NCBI GenBank assembly: GCA_027559495.1
Contig: JAMXSV010000026.1
Location: forward strand, 310,001 to 374,000
DNA: 64,000 nucleotides
Reading direction: 5' to 3'
Source of the DNA: Aurifilum marmelostoma
Taxonomy: Eukaryota; Ascomycota; Sordariomycetes; Diaporthales; Cryphonectriaceae
Made by a program: the position numbers and the translations under genes. Shown here piece after piece: positions 1-11,545 of this stretch. How positions within the stretch are numbered: the stretch's first letter is position 1; each line of letters opens with the position of its first letter. Under the pieces are notes generated by a model. The model saw only the letters and a program-made list of their open reading frames with translations. It did no database searches and was not told the origin of the DNA.

Positions 1-98
1 TGTCGGAGTCAGGAGCTACTACAAAAAGCTGGGGTACTGGCTGGATGGGCCGTACATGAGCAAATGGTTAGATGGACGACCGGGACCTGACGCTTGAA

Positions 99-474
99 CT
101 ATAGCCTGAGGGTCTTCACAGGACTCAGCTCGCCATGATGGCGAAGGAACGCGTGGCGCAGATTGAGCGCGCTGATCCAACACAGCGCCTCCTGCAAGAC
201 GATGACGCAAATAAGCCATAGAGTGAAGGTCTTTTTACCATCGCCTCACACACTTTCGCGAGATATGGTATCTTCTCAGAGCCTTGTCAGGGTCGGTCAG
301 AACATAGGCTGGCGGATCTTCACCTTCTTGAGCGGGAGGATTCCAACCCAGCGTATAGTTGGACCAAAGTCCATCAACTATGATGTCGTCTCTCAAACGC
401 GATTGTTCGCACCCTCGGACCGTCGCCAATCCGGTGTCTGTCATCTGATGGCTGAGAGCGTCCAAATACGTCAT
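99..474 (-). CDS. Possible two-exon small hypothetical protein
   Basis: I do not recognise this protein. A frame from an ATG at 474 runs to a GTGAGG donor (exon 474..250), then a TTGCAG acceptor opens a second exon (191..99) ending in TAG. The spliced product would be 105 residues. Exon 1 reads like real protein (it contains DDIIVDGLWSNYTLGWNPP), and exon 2 contains EALCWISALNLRHAFLRHH. There are no membrane segments and no signal peptide. It may be a fragment of an older gene, or the start may lie further upstream at about 645. The coding call rests only on composition and clean splice phase, so it is weak. Confidence 0.25.
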
Positions 475-993
475 TGTAGGACAAAGAGGATGCGGATGGT
501 GGAGAAGCGGATGCGGCTCGCAGCCCCCGAGGCGCGGGGAAGATGGGTGGAAGAGCGGCCTGGTTGGGACTTGGCGAGCCATCTCGCTTGGTTGGTCGCC
601 TCGACCCCCAATGCTGACAAGCGTTGTGCTTGTCCCTTTTGGCATCTGCGATCCAAGGGCTGCTCATCGCGATGTGGTCACCGGAAGACTTGGCGCATGG
701 TGTTGCTGGTCAGGGGTGGCAGGCTGGGCTGTCCTGCTCATTGTGTGAGAGTACAGTACAGTAAGAGGAGGAAGAGACAGGTGAGGACGCCGAAAGCGAC
801 CAACGCCATAAAATGGGATGCCAGCGCCTGCTCGCAAGGCAGATGTTACAGCACAAGCTTGCATGATTTATGAATCCAGACCGTCGCTCTCCGCTAGTCA
901 AGAAAGAAAACCCCCTGCACCAAAGATCTCACCACCTTCTCCTGTCGTGGGAACTTGCCAAGGCAAGGGGCAAGTCTAATGTGACTGCAAAAA
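475..993. other. Intergenic, upstream of the MFS gene
   Basis: No gene could be supported. It contains GTAC-bearing sequence near 750-765 and is the probable promoter and leader of the transporter gene that follows. Confidence 0.4.
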
Positions 994-2687
994 ATGGACA
1001 ACACTGCCAAGGACAGCAATGGCCTTGATACCAAGCCTGAGGACGACCATGTGGAAGACACAACACGTCAAGACTTGGCTGAATCTGAACAGCTCTCAAG
1101 AAGACCAGAAAACAAAAAGGCCGATAGACCCGAACTCAAAGAAGAAGACGCCTACGAGCATCTAGGCTACTGCTACCCAACATGGAGAAAATGGTTTATC
1201 CTCACCATCATGTTTCTGATCCAGATCAGCATCAACCTTAATGCCTCTTTGTATGCCAATGGGGTGGATGGCGTAGCCGAGAAGTTCCACATCAGCCAGC
1301 AGGCCGCACGCGTACCACAGCTCACGTTCCTCTGCGCATACGCCTTCGGCTGCGAGCTCTGGGCGCCCTGGTCCGAGGAACTCGGCCGGTGGCCCACACA
1401 ACAGCTCAGCCTCCTGCTGGTCAATATCTGGCAATTCCCGTGTGCATTTGCGCCCAACTACGCCACACTGGTGATCTGCCGGCTCCTGGGAGGGCTCTCG
1501 ACGGCCGGAGGGAGCGTCACGCTTGGCGTCCTGGCTGACATGTGGGAGCCTGAGGACCAGGAGTATGCCATCGCCTTCCTCGTCCTGAGCTCTGTCGGGG
1601 GCTCTGTGGTCGGCGCCGTCGTGGGCGGCTTTGTGGAGGCCAGGCAGCCGCTGCAGTGGATCTTCTACACACAGCTCATCGCCGGCGGCGCAGTGCAGCT
1701 CCTCCACTTCGTCTGCGTCCCGGAGACACGGTCCACGATCATTCTCGACCGGCTGGCCAAGAAGAGGAGAAAGAATGGCGAGAACATCTGGGGCCCGAAC
1801 GAGGTTAAGAAGAGGCGCATGACAGCGCGGGAGATCTTTGTCGTCTGGAGTCGGCCGTTCTACATGCTGATCACCGAGCCCATCGTGGCCTGGCTCTCGG
1901 CTGTGAGTGGGTTCAGCGACAACCTCATCTTCATTTTCCTGCAGGGGTTCCAGCCGGTCTACAAGCAGTGGGGCTTTGGCACTATCGGGATCAGCCTGGC
2001 ATTTATACCGTATGTAAAACGACCTCCGTCCTGTTAATAACAAATACTGATCGTGACTGAATTCCCCACCTTAGGCTGCTCGTTGGCTACATACTCGCGT
2101 ACTTCTCCTTCCTACCATCAATACACATGTTCCGTCAGCGCAGGAGAAAAGATGGACCAGACTCGGTGTCCCCAGAGGCCAGGCTCTGGTGGCTCCGGTA
2201 CGTGATCCTCCTCGAGCCAATCGGGCTGATCGGCTTCGCGTGGACCTCGCTTGGCCCGAGCTACGGCATCCCCTGGATCGCTCCCATGATCTTCTCCTGC
2301 CTCGTAGGCATCGCCAACTACTCCATCTACCAGAGCTCCATCGACTACACGGTAGCTGCGTACGGGGTGTACGCCGCCTCCGCAACGGGAGGCAACGACT
2401 TTGCCCGGGACTTCCTCTCGGGCATTGCGGCCTTGTACTCGAGCCCCATGTACAGCAATATCGGGAACAAGTACCCACTGGAGTGGGCGAGCACGATCCT
2501 AGCGATTATTGCTGTTTTTGTCACGACGCCTGTGTTTTATTTCTATAGTCACGGCGAGAAGTTGAGGTTGAAGAGCAAGTTTGCGTCGGAAATTGCGAGG
2601 GAAAGGGAGGCCAAGAAGGAGAAGGAGAGGAACTCATCGCGGAGTGGTCATGGAGGAGAAAAGTCCATGCCATCTGATCGGGTCTGA
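994..2687 (+). CDS. MFS transporter, DHA1 drug/polyamine:H+ antiporter type
   Basis: Plasma-membrane proton antiporter of the major facilitator superfamily; the substrate cannot be read from sequence. There are two exons (994..2009 and 2075..2687) joined in phase 2, giving 542 residues. An acidic, charged N-terminal tail of about 65 residues precedes the first membrane segment (about residue 66). A motif-A equivalent (SEELGRWPT, residues 127-135), the CRLLGG motif of TM4 (162-167) and the antiporter motif C region (GSVVGAVVGGF, about 203-213) are visible. The central cytosolic loop carries VPETRSTIILDRLAKK (about 242-257), typical of fungal polyamine/multidrug DHA1 members. The C-terminal tail is rich in Lys, Arg and Glu. 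The intron uses GTATGT and TTAG. Known for the family: export of polyamines, azoles or secondary metabolites. The drug/polyamine assignment is inference. Confidence 0.9.
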
Positions 2688-4136
2688 GCTCAGGAATATT
2701 TGTCACATCGGAAGCTCCTGGCATGTAACGAAATGTACTTTGAAGAAAATGCCAGCTTGACGTGGATCCCTCGTCTCCTCGTTGGTCTGTCCTGTACATG
2801 CATGAGAAGATAAATCCGATCCATCCAAAACTTATATTTTACAACATCTTAGACTACACAAGTACTACCCAGTCACTACATACGAACGATGCATACTGTG
2901 TTTCAGTATCCACGTGAGGACAAAGCAGCAGGGATCGTGCGGATAGGCGCTAGAAGTGAAGTCTAAATAAATGTCTTTGACGACATTGATTTTGACGACG
3001 CCCAATAGAGGAGGCTGTGCAAAAAGTTACCCACCCTCCTACGACCCCAAGTCTAACCATCTCGGACCCAGCCACCCCACGAACAGTGAGAAACCTCGTC
3101 CATCATGCATACCAAGTATCGGCATCATCATCATCATCATGTACCCTACTTCACTGTTTGGCCTCTTTGTATTTCGATTTTGCCTAGCGCCACAGTGACC
3201 CCTCATCATTCTCGAGGGTCTTTCTGATGGCCTGTGTAAGCACTATCGTGCGCAAGAATAAGGACTTGCGTGAGACTGGTAATGGATTTGGGTCTTGCCA
3301 GGTAAACATACTCATAGAGATGCTTTCATCGATCTAGAAGTCATAGCCAAGAGGAAAAGTTATTGACTATTATTAGATGACTTGATATCGAACACAGCCA
3401 CGTGCCCAGTGCTGTGGTTTGAGCTATTGCACCCAAGATCATCCCCGTGGAGGAAGTATCCGACGATAGTGTCGTAGCTAGATCCTTTATTGCATCTACA
3501 TCCCGTTCATGGTGTGAAGAAGCGTTTCAGCTGTGCCCTGGACAAGCTCAAAAAATACCTTTCTCGGGTGACAGCGAGGCGCTGAGGGTTCTTCTCCATT
3601 GGAACACTATGATCCCAAACTCTATCCTAGCATCGTTTCGAGCTACGTAATATATTCCGTGAGCTTCCAGAGTCTTTGAGTTCTTTGGTGAGGAGCTGAT
3701 CCATGCTCGATGGTCACAACCAATACTCGCTCCGATTACGATCGAGGACGTTGCCCTGTACAGATGGCCACCATGCCTATTCCAAAGCCCATGCAGAGAG
3801 CACTCGTGCACATGCTCTGCCACAATTGGGGACTCTTGATGTATATCTGTTTAGTCGACTAAGCTGATCGTGGTAGGAGTTACATAGACAGCCCCCCCTC
3901 TCCCCAACCTCCTCGACGTGAGACCAGCCATCTCACTGCCATGGGAGACAAAGGCACCTCGCTTGCCCCTTGGCCTCCTCATGATCCCTCTAGGCTGAGA
4001 AGCTCAATAAAAACCCCAACTCCGCCTCTCCCTTTTTCTAGATGCTCCCATAAAAAGTTTCTTCCCATAGCACACACTTTCTGCCCGCCTGCCTCACAAG
4101 GTCATCTTCACAACACACACATACGGCAGCAGTCTC
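2688..4136. other. Intergenic spacer
   Basis: No convincing gene. There is a short (ATC)n run at about 3123-3140. Two overlapping opposite-strand frames at 3447-3823 lack splice signals and recognisable motifs. The stretch 4020-4136, with TAAAAA-like and CT-rich sequence, is the likely promoter and leader of the FAS1 gene. Confidence 0.4.
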
Positions 4137-5467
4137 ATGATGCAGATGAAGCACCTCATACCAGTCGTCCTTGCCAGCCTGGCCTCGTCCCAGTCGCTGC
4201 AAGATGTCATCCTGCAGAACAGCAACCTCACCACCCTGGCCGGCCTGCTGAACCAGACAGGAATGCTCAGCCAGCTGGGCAACGCGACCAACATCACCGT
4301 CCTGGCCCCCAGCAACGATGCCTTCTCGACCTACCTGAACAACTCGGCCGCCGTAGCACAGGCGCAGGCGGACCCGGGCCTCGCCCAGGCGTTGCTGGAG
4401 TACCACGTCCTGGCCGGCGCCATCCGCTCCACCGACATCACCGCCACCGCGAGCTTTCCCAAGACCATGTTGACGAATGTGACCTATGCCAACGTGACTG
4501 GTGGACAATGTGTCAAGGCGCAGTCGGTCGATGGCAATGTCGTCCTCACTAGTGGGCTCCTGATGCAGAGCAATGTCACGCAGGCAGATGTCACTTTCGA
4601 TGGTGGTGTGCTCCACGTCATCGACTCTGTCCTCACGGTTCCACAGAACGACAGTATTACGGCCGTTGCCACTAATCTCACTGCGCTCGCCGGAGCTCTG
4701 ATACAGGCCGAGTTGGTGTCGACCGTCAACGCAGCTATGGTCAGTCCTGCCCTTGGGCTCGATAACCCGGGGCGGTGATGAGTATGTAATAGATCAGACG
4801 CCGGACACAGGCTAACCCTTTGTATGAATACAGGATGTGACCATCTTCGCCCCGTCCAACGCGGGGTTCGCGGCCATCTCCAACCTGGTCGGCGCGCTGT
4901 CTGCGGAACAGCTGACACAGATTTTGACGTACCACGTCGTGTCAGGCACCGTGGGATACAGCACGACGCTGATGGACGGTATGACCCTGTCAACTCTTAA
5001 TGGAAATACCTCGGTCACAATCACGGTCGAGAACGGCGCCATACATATCAATTCGGCCAAGGTCGTCGTCACCGACGTGCTTCTGAACAATGGAGTCGCC
5101 CATGTCATTGATAAGTAAGTTTCCAGCAAAGACCCAGCCCTCCTCCTCCTCCCTCCCCCCCCCCCCCCCCAGGACCAAGAATCACCGACACGTGTATGCT
5201 TGTTTGTTCGCTGCGGCTAACGACGCCAACAGCGTCCTGAACCCAAACAACACCACAGCTACCGCCAACCCGGCCGCCACCAGTGACGCACCTGCGTTCC
5301 CCGGTGCAGCCGGCGGTTCTGGCACGAGCGTCCCGTTCACCTCGGCGCTGACGGGAACAGGCCCGGGTCCCAGCCCCACCGCATCGCAGGCTGGCGTGGC
5401 CATGCAGACCGCTGCTGTGGGCGCCGCTGCGCTGTTCGGTGGTGCTGCCGTCTTCGTCAACCTTTGA
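4137..5467 (+). CDS. GPI-anchored fasciclin (FAS1) domain protein, two FAS1 domains
   Basis: Cell-surface adhesion-type protein. Three exons (4137..4739, 4834..5114, 5233..5467) give 372 residues. The N-terminus is a short secretion signal (about 1-20). FAS1 domain 1 spans roughly 20-165 and shows ITVLAPSNDAF, LLEYHVLAG and the closing LHVIDSVL. FAS1 domain 2 spans roughly 170-300 and shows VTIFAPSNAGF, ILTYHVVSGTVGY and AHVID. A Ser/Thr/Pro/Gly-rich stalk follows and ends in a hydrophobic tail (AAVGAAALFGGAAVFVNL), as expected for GPI attachment. Domain 1 is dense in N-x-S/T sequons. Intron 2 contains a C-tract. Start choice: MMQMKHLI at 4137; the later Met at 4146 would also keep the signal. 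Known for the family: cell-cell or cell-matrix adhesion; the specific partner is unknown. Confidence 0.92.
5155..5170 (+). repeat. Poly-C tract in intron 2 of the FAS1 gene
   Basis: Sixteen consecutive C residues lie inside the intron at 5115-5232. This is a likely length-variable and sequencing-error-prone site with no coding consequence. Confidence 0.8.
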
Positions 5468-5748
5468 GAATGGATCTGTGGTGCTGCGCTCAGTACGGGT
5501 AATGCGGGGCGCGGCGGCGCGGCGTGGCAATTTATGTTGCTCACCTGGATGATGTTGGATTCATAGCCAATTTGTTAATTACCAGTCTGCCTTTTTGTCG
5601 ATGTGGCACAGCATACTTAGGAGGTCCCTCGTCATCTGTACCAGTTGAATAATGCCCGAGTAGATAATAATAGCAAGATTTCGAGCGATAAGCCCTTGTT
5701 AAAAAAAAAAAAAAGGTTGAGTTGATAGGACAGTGCCCCACGCGTGGA

Positions 5749-6462
5749 TCAGTCGTCCAGACTCACGCCATAGTCGCGGTCACGGTACAACGACCCAACA
5801 GGGACAGCCCGACTTTCGGCAATCAAGCCGATCAGCATCTGGCCAGCGTCCTTGGTCTTGTTGTACCGGCGCAGGAGCTGGATATGCTCGTCGACTGTGA
5901 CTTCAGGCTGCTGTCTGCTCGATAGGCGCTCATGGCATAGACGGAGGGTTGTCAGTCACGCACGACCTCTTTCTGCCACCTCAGACGGCAATATTGGCGA
6001 GCGAATACGGCACACGCACCTGAGACCAGCTTGTTCTTTCTCGAGCTCCTTACTCTTCTTCGAGACATTTACGAGGCGGTCGTGTATCTCACCGAGCCTG
6101 ACACACTGGTAGGAATGAGTCAGAATTAGATAGACCATGCTCTCGAGCACGCATGTCAAGTCAGGTGAGATAGGACTCACGGCAGTGCTTAGAGCAGACA
6201 CGTAACGGACCTATGGTTGTCAGATGGCTCTGCGCCACGATGAAAGACATCCTGGGGTGCTCACCACATCCGAAGCTTCTTCAGGGGACGCTGTGTTGAT
6301 CTCAAAATGATCGTCAGGCGCTGGGCCGGTGATCTGAACAGGGTGTGCCTGGTCACTGGCGCTCGTGGAACACTCGATGGAGCCCCAGGAGGGAGAGCCT
6401 TTTGGGCCGTCAAAGTCCACAGTCTGATTCAGCATCCCGTCGAGACGGTCAATGATGACCAT
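5749..6462 (-). CDS. swi5: Swi5/Sae3-like DNA recombination mediator
   Basis: Small partner (with Sfr1/Mei5) that stabilises Rad51/Dmc1 filaments in homologous recombination. The gene is hidden in four short minus-strand exons: 6462..6265, 6210..6181 (a 30-base microexon), 6105..6020 and 5914..5749, all with GTGAG/GTGCGT donors and YAG acceptors. Joined, they keep one frame of 159 residues. The C-terminal two thirds match Swi5: a coiled-coil segment (SKKSKELEKEQAGL) followed by TVDEHIQLLRRYNKTKDAGQ, LIGLIAESRAVPVGSLY and YGVSLDD, the family's HI-LLH-YN-IKD / IAE / FGV pattern. The variable N-terminus is Ser/Thr/Pro-rich. The open frame continues upstream of the chosen ATG through HLEVCGGRDYGGLL to about 6608, so a further 5' exon (for example around 6710) is possible and the start is uncertain. 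The last acceptor at 5915 could shift by a codon. Confidence 0.75.
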
Positions 6463-6782
6463 CAACAGGCCTCCGTAGTCTCGACCGCCACACACTTCGA
6501 GATGCAGACTCTCTCTGAGGCCTTGAATAAATTCAGCGTCTGCAGGAGAAAGGTGGGGGGGACGCTGGAGGGGTGGCGGAGAAGCTGGGCGATGCCATAA
6601 CTGTAAAGTGAAGAAGGACTTTGGGTCTGAATCAATGCAAGAAGTTGAAAGAAATTTAAAATGGTAGATATGGAAGGCAGTGTGATAAGAAGCTCACGTC
6701 TTCATAATTCCCATCTTCTCAAAGACCAAGTCTAGCAAGTAGCAACTTGAAGTTGGTTGACATAACCCTGAAATGTAATTGA

Positions 6783-6799
6783 CCCTAACCCTAACCCCC
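6783..6799 (+). repeat. Short interstitial telomere-like repeat (CCCTAA)
   Basis: Two CCCTAA units followed by CCCCC. The reverse strand reads TTAGGG, the Pezizomycotina telomere unit. It is too short to be a fossil telomere and is more likely a telobox-type promoter element upstream of the minus-strand Swi5 gene. Confidence 0.5.
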
Positions 6800-8464
6800 G
6801 GTCACTTCTTCACAGCACAAGCACTCCACCATCTGACCCTTCAACTTTAATTCATTTCACCAATCAACCAGGCACATGGGCGGGCATTCTTTTCAAGCTG
6901 CCAATTACTACCCTACAATGATTCCCCAGATGCATGCATAGTATTATCTCGCTTACTAGTCACCTTAAAATCTTTGACGAATGGGCCTTGCAGATCGCTT
7001 GTACCGGTTCCTGAGGACTTCTTCAACTCCCCAGCCCGGAGCACCTGGGCACTGTAGCCTACATGGCCAGTGCTGTCATTTCGGACCGATGTGATGTGTA
7101 ACAACTTTGGGAAGGGTACATGCTCTCTATGGTCCCTACTATGCAGTACGTCGTGCTGGCTCAGGGTGCCCCCAAGCCTCGTTCGACTGCTGCGGCCTTG
7201 TTGTGTTGAGGGAATATTAGTGAAAGGCATTAATCTGGGATCTCATATGCATAGATCTATCTCGTCATGTCTCTTACTCTCCTCTCCGCTCTTCTGGACA
7301 GATCCACCGGATGGTGGTTCCCGCTGATCCCCAATATCGATGAAACCTCGATACGCTGTTGCTGCGGGGTGAGCGTCGGAAGGCAAATGGCACAAGGCTG
7401 GAGTTGTGTGGTTCGGCAGGTTTTCCGCCAGATAAGTTATTTTTCAAGGCCAAGCACCAGGTAAACGACATTGTCCGACTGTGACCCTCGAGAAGGAACC
7501 GGAAAGGAGGGAGCTGGGCCGGGCACGAGACAGATCCAGGCCCTCTTGGTGTCTTTTCAATTTCTGATCAGTCAGATGAGAAGGCATGTTTAGACGAAGC
7601 AACCGTTGCATGGCCTGATGCTATGGTACCAGTGCACTGTCGATCCCGACCACCGCAGAGGAAGAGAGATCAACCAACGGGCGCAACCACACGAAGATCC
7701 GCCGTATTCCGGAGTCCTGGGGAAGGTGAGGTCCCGATTTTCCCCCCGGCCGGGGATAATGGGTCTGTCGATATTATTGATGGAAGAACTTTTTGCAAGG
7801 AGAGGAGGAAGAAAAAAAAAAAAAGAAAAAAAAAAAAGTTGGGTGGGACCACACTGCTGGAGTCACTCCACTTGCGCAGGAGACAGGCTGACGGGCCGAC
7901 AGGAGACCACAGATCAAGGTACTTCGTTTCCGTTACCTGCTCTCGCATGTCTTGATAACCTTGAACACGTTATTAGGGCCCTCTGGGTCTAGCTGCTTTG
8001 GTCGCTGTTCGCTGTCCGACCTCACCATTGACACGCTGATTACCAGGTCTGTCTTGTTGGACTGCCGACCAAGGTGGACTCACTCCCTTAATCACGCTCA
8101 GTCGGTCAGAAATGCGGCACAGGCCAGCAGCGCATGCCTCCGGTGACTAAGAGGCTATCCAGGAAAATTATTGCTCGAATGGGGAAAACGAGGAAAAAAG
8201 GGGGGTTGAAAAGAGAAAAAAAAAAAAGAAAAACCATAGAAGAAAAAGAAAAGGAAAAAAAAATTACATGCACCTGCTGTGGAATGATACGACATGCGCA
8301 TTTACTGTGTGGTCAGCCTTACAATCGCCCCAGCAAGTGTCCCACCCCCGGTGACCGCGTCCCCTGAGATGACACGCTGCCATTGATCACACAGTACCCA
8401 TCAGACTATGCTTGATATCGGCCACCTCGCACTGGTAATTCTTTTTATGTAGGCATGGGATGCT

Positions 8465-8470
8465 TATATA
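8465..8470 (+). promoter_or_regulatory. TATA-like element of the sugar transporter gene
   Basis: TATATA lies about 215 bases before the ATG at 8685, followed by CT-rich sequence typical of fungal transcription start regions. This is inference from position only. Confidence 0.35.
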
Positions 8471-8684
8471 CCTCTCTCGTCCCCCTCGAGTCTCTTGTCT
8501 CTTGCCAGAGCTCGTAGTCGTACTCAGTCACTATTTGATTATCCCATGATCTTCATCGCTCTGCTTTATTGTTCATTAATTACTACCTGCGTCGAGCGTC
8601 GTATCCTATAACAAGACGAGACTAAAAGTCAAGACAAAATCATCATTCAACCTTTTGAATCATCTGCGAGCATACTTCTATATC

Positions 8685-10992
8685 ATGGCCATCCTAGGGC
8701 CCAAAACATATGCATGGTAGGACACATCCACACCAAGCAATCACCTTCTCCGTCCTAGGAGCTGGTTTCTTACTGATCTCGCATTGACAGGTTTTGTGCG
8801 CTGTCGGCTGCGTTGTGTAATTCATATTATGGCTTTGATGCCTCGGTAGGTCCTACGAAAGGCTGTGAGCGAATCGGGGAGCCCACGAAGAAGCTGACCA
8901 TGTCAACCTTTAGGTTTACAATGCGGTCCAGGGCATTGATAACTGGGTAGAATGGATGGGAAATCCCGGAAGCGAGACCATTGGTGGTGTAAACACGGCC
9001 TACTCTGTCTGTGCCATTGTCGCTGGCTGTAAGTAATCGTCTAATTTTCAACCTGTCGGGAGTCCTGAAAGTCTGGCAAGACCGCCTCGTCTGAGGTGAG
9101 GCTCTTCTTGTATATCGGATTCTCGTTACTGACCATGATATCTCCTGTTCGATTCTGTAGGGTTTCTCGCTGCACCTTGTGCCGACTTTCTCGGACGAAA
9201 AGCCGCAATGGCTATTGGAACTATCCTGATCATGATCGGTGCTATTCTCGAGACGTTCACCAGGAGACATACTTTGGGCATGTTCATAGCAGGCCGCGCG
9301 ATCATCGGTCTGGGCCAGGGAATCGCCCTCTGTAAGTACAACTAGATCAACATCTCTGGCTTCTCAGAGCATCACGAAAGGCCTGGTTGAATGAGACCCG
9401 TCGTGAACGCTGACTCGAGGTCGTTTCTCCTTAGCTGCCGGCCCATCGTACATCGGCGAGATCACACCGCACAAGATACGTGGTATAGTCATGACCTTCT
9501 GGCAGATCTGCTACAGCATCGGCCTCTTCTTCGCCTTCTGGATCAACTATGCCACCACCAAGTACAACACGCGTCTGCCCAAGAACTGGGACTGGAGGAT
9601 CGTGTGCATCTTCCAGCTGCTGATCCCCGTATACGTCCTCACTGTCCTCCCTTTCTTGCCTGGATCTCCCAGATGGTAGGCCAATTTCCAATCTGCCTTT
9701 TTTTTTTAACATTCACTCTTCTTCATGACTCAAAATGGCTAATTCCTCACATTGCTTCACGTTCAGGTACATCAAAAACGGCAAGACAGACAAGGCCCGA
9801 AAAGCTCTCCTCGCGACCCGATCCACCGCAGAAGAAGCCGAGGAGGAACTGCAATCCATCGTCCAGGCCGTCGAGTTCGAAAAGACCAGCTCGGATACGT
9901 CTTCTGGCTACGCCGCCCTGTGGAGAGACAAGTCCGTGCGGAGGCGGCTGCTGCTCGCCATCGGCATGAACGCGGGCCAGCAGCTGACCGGCCAGGGCTC
10001 CCTCAGCACGTACTCGACCAAGATCTACAAGAAGGTCTTTACGTCCTCGTCCACCATCGCGCTGATCAACGCCCTGAACGCCACGTTCTCCATCTTGTTC
10101 TGCCTAAACGTTACATGGATTGTTGAGCGGTGGGGTCGCAAGGTGTTATTCATTGTTGGCGGTATGTCGGACAATTCTTTTCCCTTTCACCGATGGAAAT
10201 TGATGATTAGAGAGACTGACTGGTTGTATTCCCCAGGCTTGGGCATGGCATGCTGCATGGTCAGTGCCTCTACAGTTCCTTCGTATCTCCTTCAGTGCAA
10301 TAGAATTAATAACTCGAGGCTGTGTCTTCTTGACTGACCCCCAAAAAAACAACAGCTTATAGTTGCGACCGTCGAGACCCAAACACCAACGACGGCGGAC
10401 GGAGGCAAGTCGCACGCGGTCGGTGTCGCCATAGTCTTCCTCCTCTTCCTCTTCATCTTCTTCTACAAGCCGTCCTGGGGCGCCGTCACTTGGATCTGGA
10501 CCTCAGAGATCTTCAGCATGAACGTGCGCGCCCAGGGAGTAGGCATGGCAGGCCAGACCCAGAACATCGCAAACGCCATCGTCCAGCAGTTCTTCCCGAC
10601 CTTTTTGAACAACTGCGGCTTCTACGCCTTCTACAGTGAGTCACTCACGACCCCAGCACCTCGATGCTGCAGTTTTGACAGCACTAAATCCTATGATGAG
10701 ACTATAATTATGACGATGCTGACCGTCGGTGTGCTTTTATACAACAGTGTTCGCCGGTATCAACTGCCTTCTTGTCCTCTATGTCATCTTCCTCATCCCA
10801 GAGACCAAGGGTGTCCCGCTCGAGGAGATGGACAAGCTCTTTGGCGGGGTCAACCACGTTCAGGCCGGTGCGGAGATACTGCAGGAGGAACAGATACAAG
10901 AGGACCAGCACAAGCCCAACAGTGACCATAGTAGTACCCATGGGGATGCCACTACTACCACCACCGCCAAACCTGAGGCAGAATTGGTCTGA
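8685..10992 (+). CDS. MFS sugar transporter (SP family, hexose/lactose-permease-like)
   Basis: Proton-coupled sugar uptake across the plasma membrane. Nine exons (8685..8716, 8791..8845, 8914..9028, 9161..9331, 9435..9675, 9767..10161, 10237..10259, 10356..10635, 10748..10992) keep one frame of 518 residues. Exon 7 is only 23 bases. Family marks: FGYDAS-like opening (YYGFDAS), motif A after TM2 (FLAAPCADFLGRKAA), AGRAIIGLGQGIA in TM4, SYIGEITPHKIRG, the LPGSPRW version of the PESPR motif ending TM6, QQLTGQGSLSTYS in TM7, and IPETKGVPLEEMDKLFG after TM12. The C-terminal tail is Gln/Glu then Thr-rich. QQLTGQG resembles QQ-x-GNN of hexose and lactose permeases, so substrate class is inferred and the exact sugar unknown. 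Every intron shows canonical GT and AG. Confidence 0.93.
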
Positions 10993-11545
10993 TGTTGGTT
11001 ACGGGAGTCGATTGTTTCGTTCATTTTTCTGATAAAGAACACAGTCGTAAGATTTTTGGTGGAGGAGAAGAGGGAACCATGTATCATGAATCGAATGTGT
11101 AAATATTGTTGTGGCAAAGTGTGAACAGGATCTATAATGAGAGTGAGAAATAACACAAGAGCATACTGGTCCATGATTGTTGATTCAAATCCCATTGCTT
11201 TCATCAATTTACTCTCCACGCCATCACATCAAAGTGAATTGTGCCACCGTCGCGAATGCCCAGAGTCTCCCCCGCAAAATGAACGTTCAAAACTAAAGGG
11301 ACGACAAAGTCACTAATTATGTGATGGGGGCCAAGCTAGTAGGACGATGAAGGATATACATATGCTGCTTATTTGACTATACTTATACAAGCTAGCTGAT
11401 CACGTCACTCTTAAGGTTTGCTCTGATACTACTTAACCAAGTGAATGTGAATATATAACCAGTCCAACAGAATTTGCACTTGAGCCTACACCAGCCTCCA
11501 GACCATCCTCACATTCGCCGCAGCTACAAGGAGCTGAGCCCTGGT
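10993..11545. other. Intergenic between convergent genes
   Basis: AT-rich 3' flanks of the sugar transporter (plus) and the aspartic protease (minus). No other feature seen. Confidence 0.5.

Larger units (their letters stand above)
6463..8684. other. Intergenic, including the likely 5' part of the Swi5 gene
   Basis: The part next to 6463 is still open in the Swi5 frame to about 6608 and may be coding. Beyond that I see A-rich low-complexity tracts at about 7813-7838 and 8217-8262, and no gene. The right end is the promoter of the sugar transporter. Confidence 0.4.

Noticed and set aside
3447..3823. Opposite-strand overlapping frames that could be a decayed gene
   Set aside because: No family motif and no splice structure on either strand.
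8134..8367. Cys/His-containing small frame (ITCTCCGMIRHAHLLC)
   Set aside because: Spacing does not match the 55-63 kb cysteine family or a known zinc finger, and the upstream half is a Lys-rich translation of an A-rich tract.
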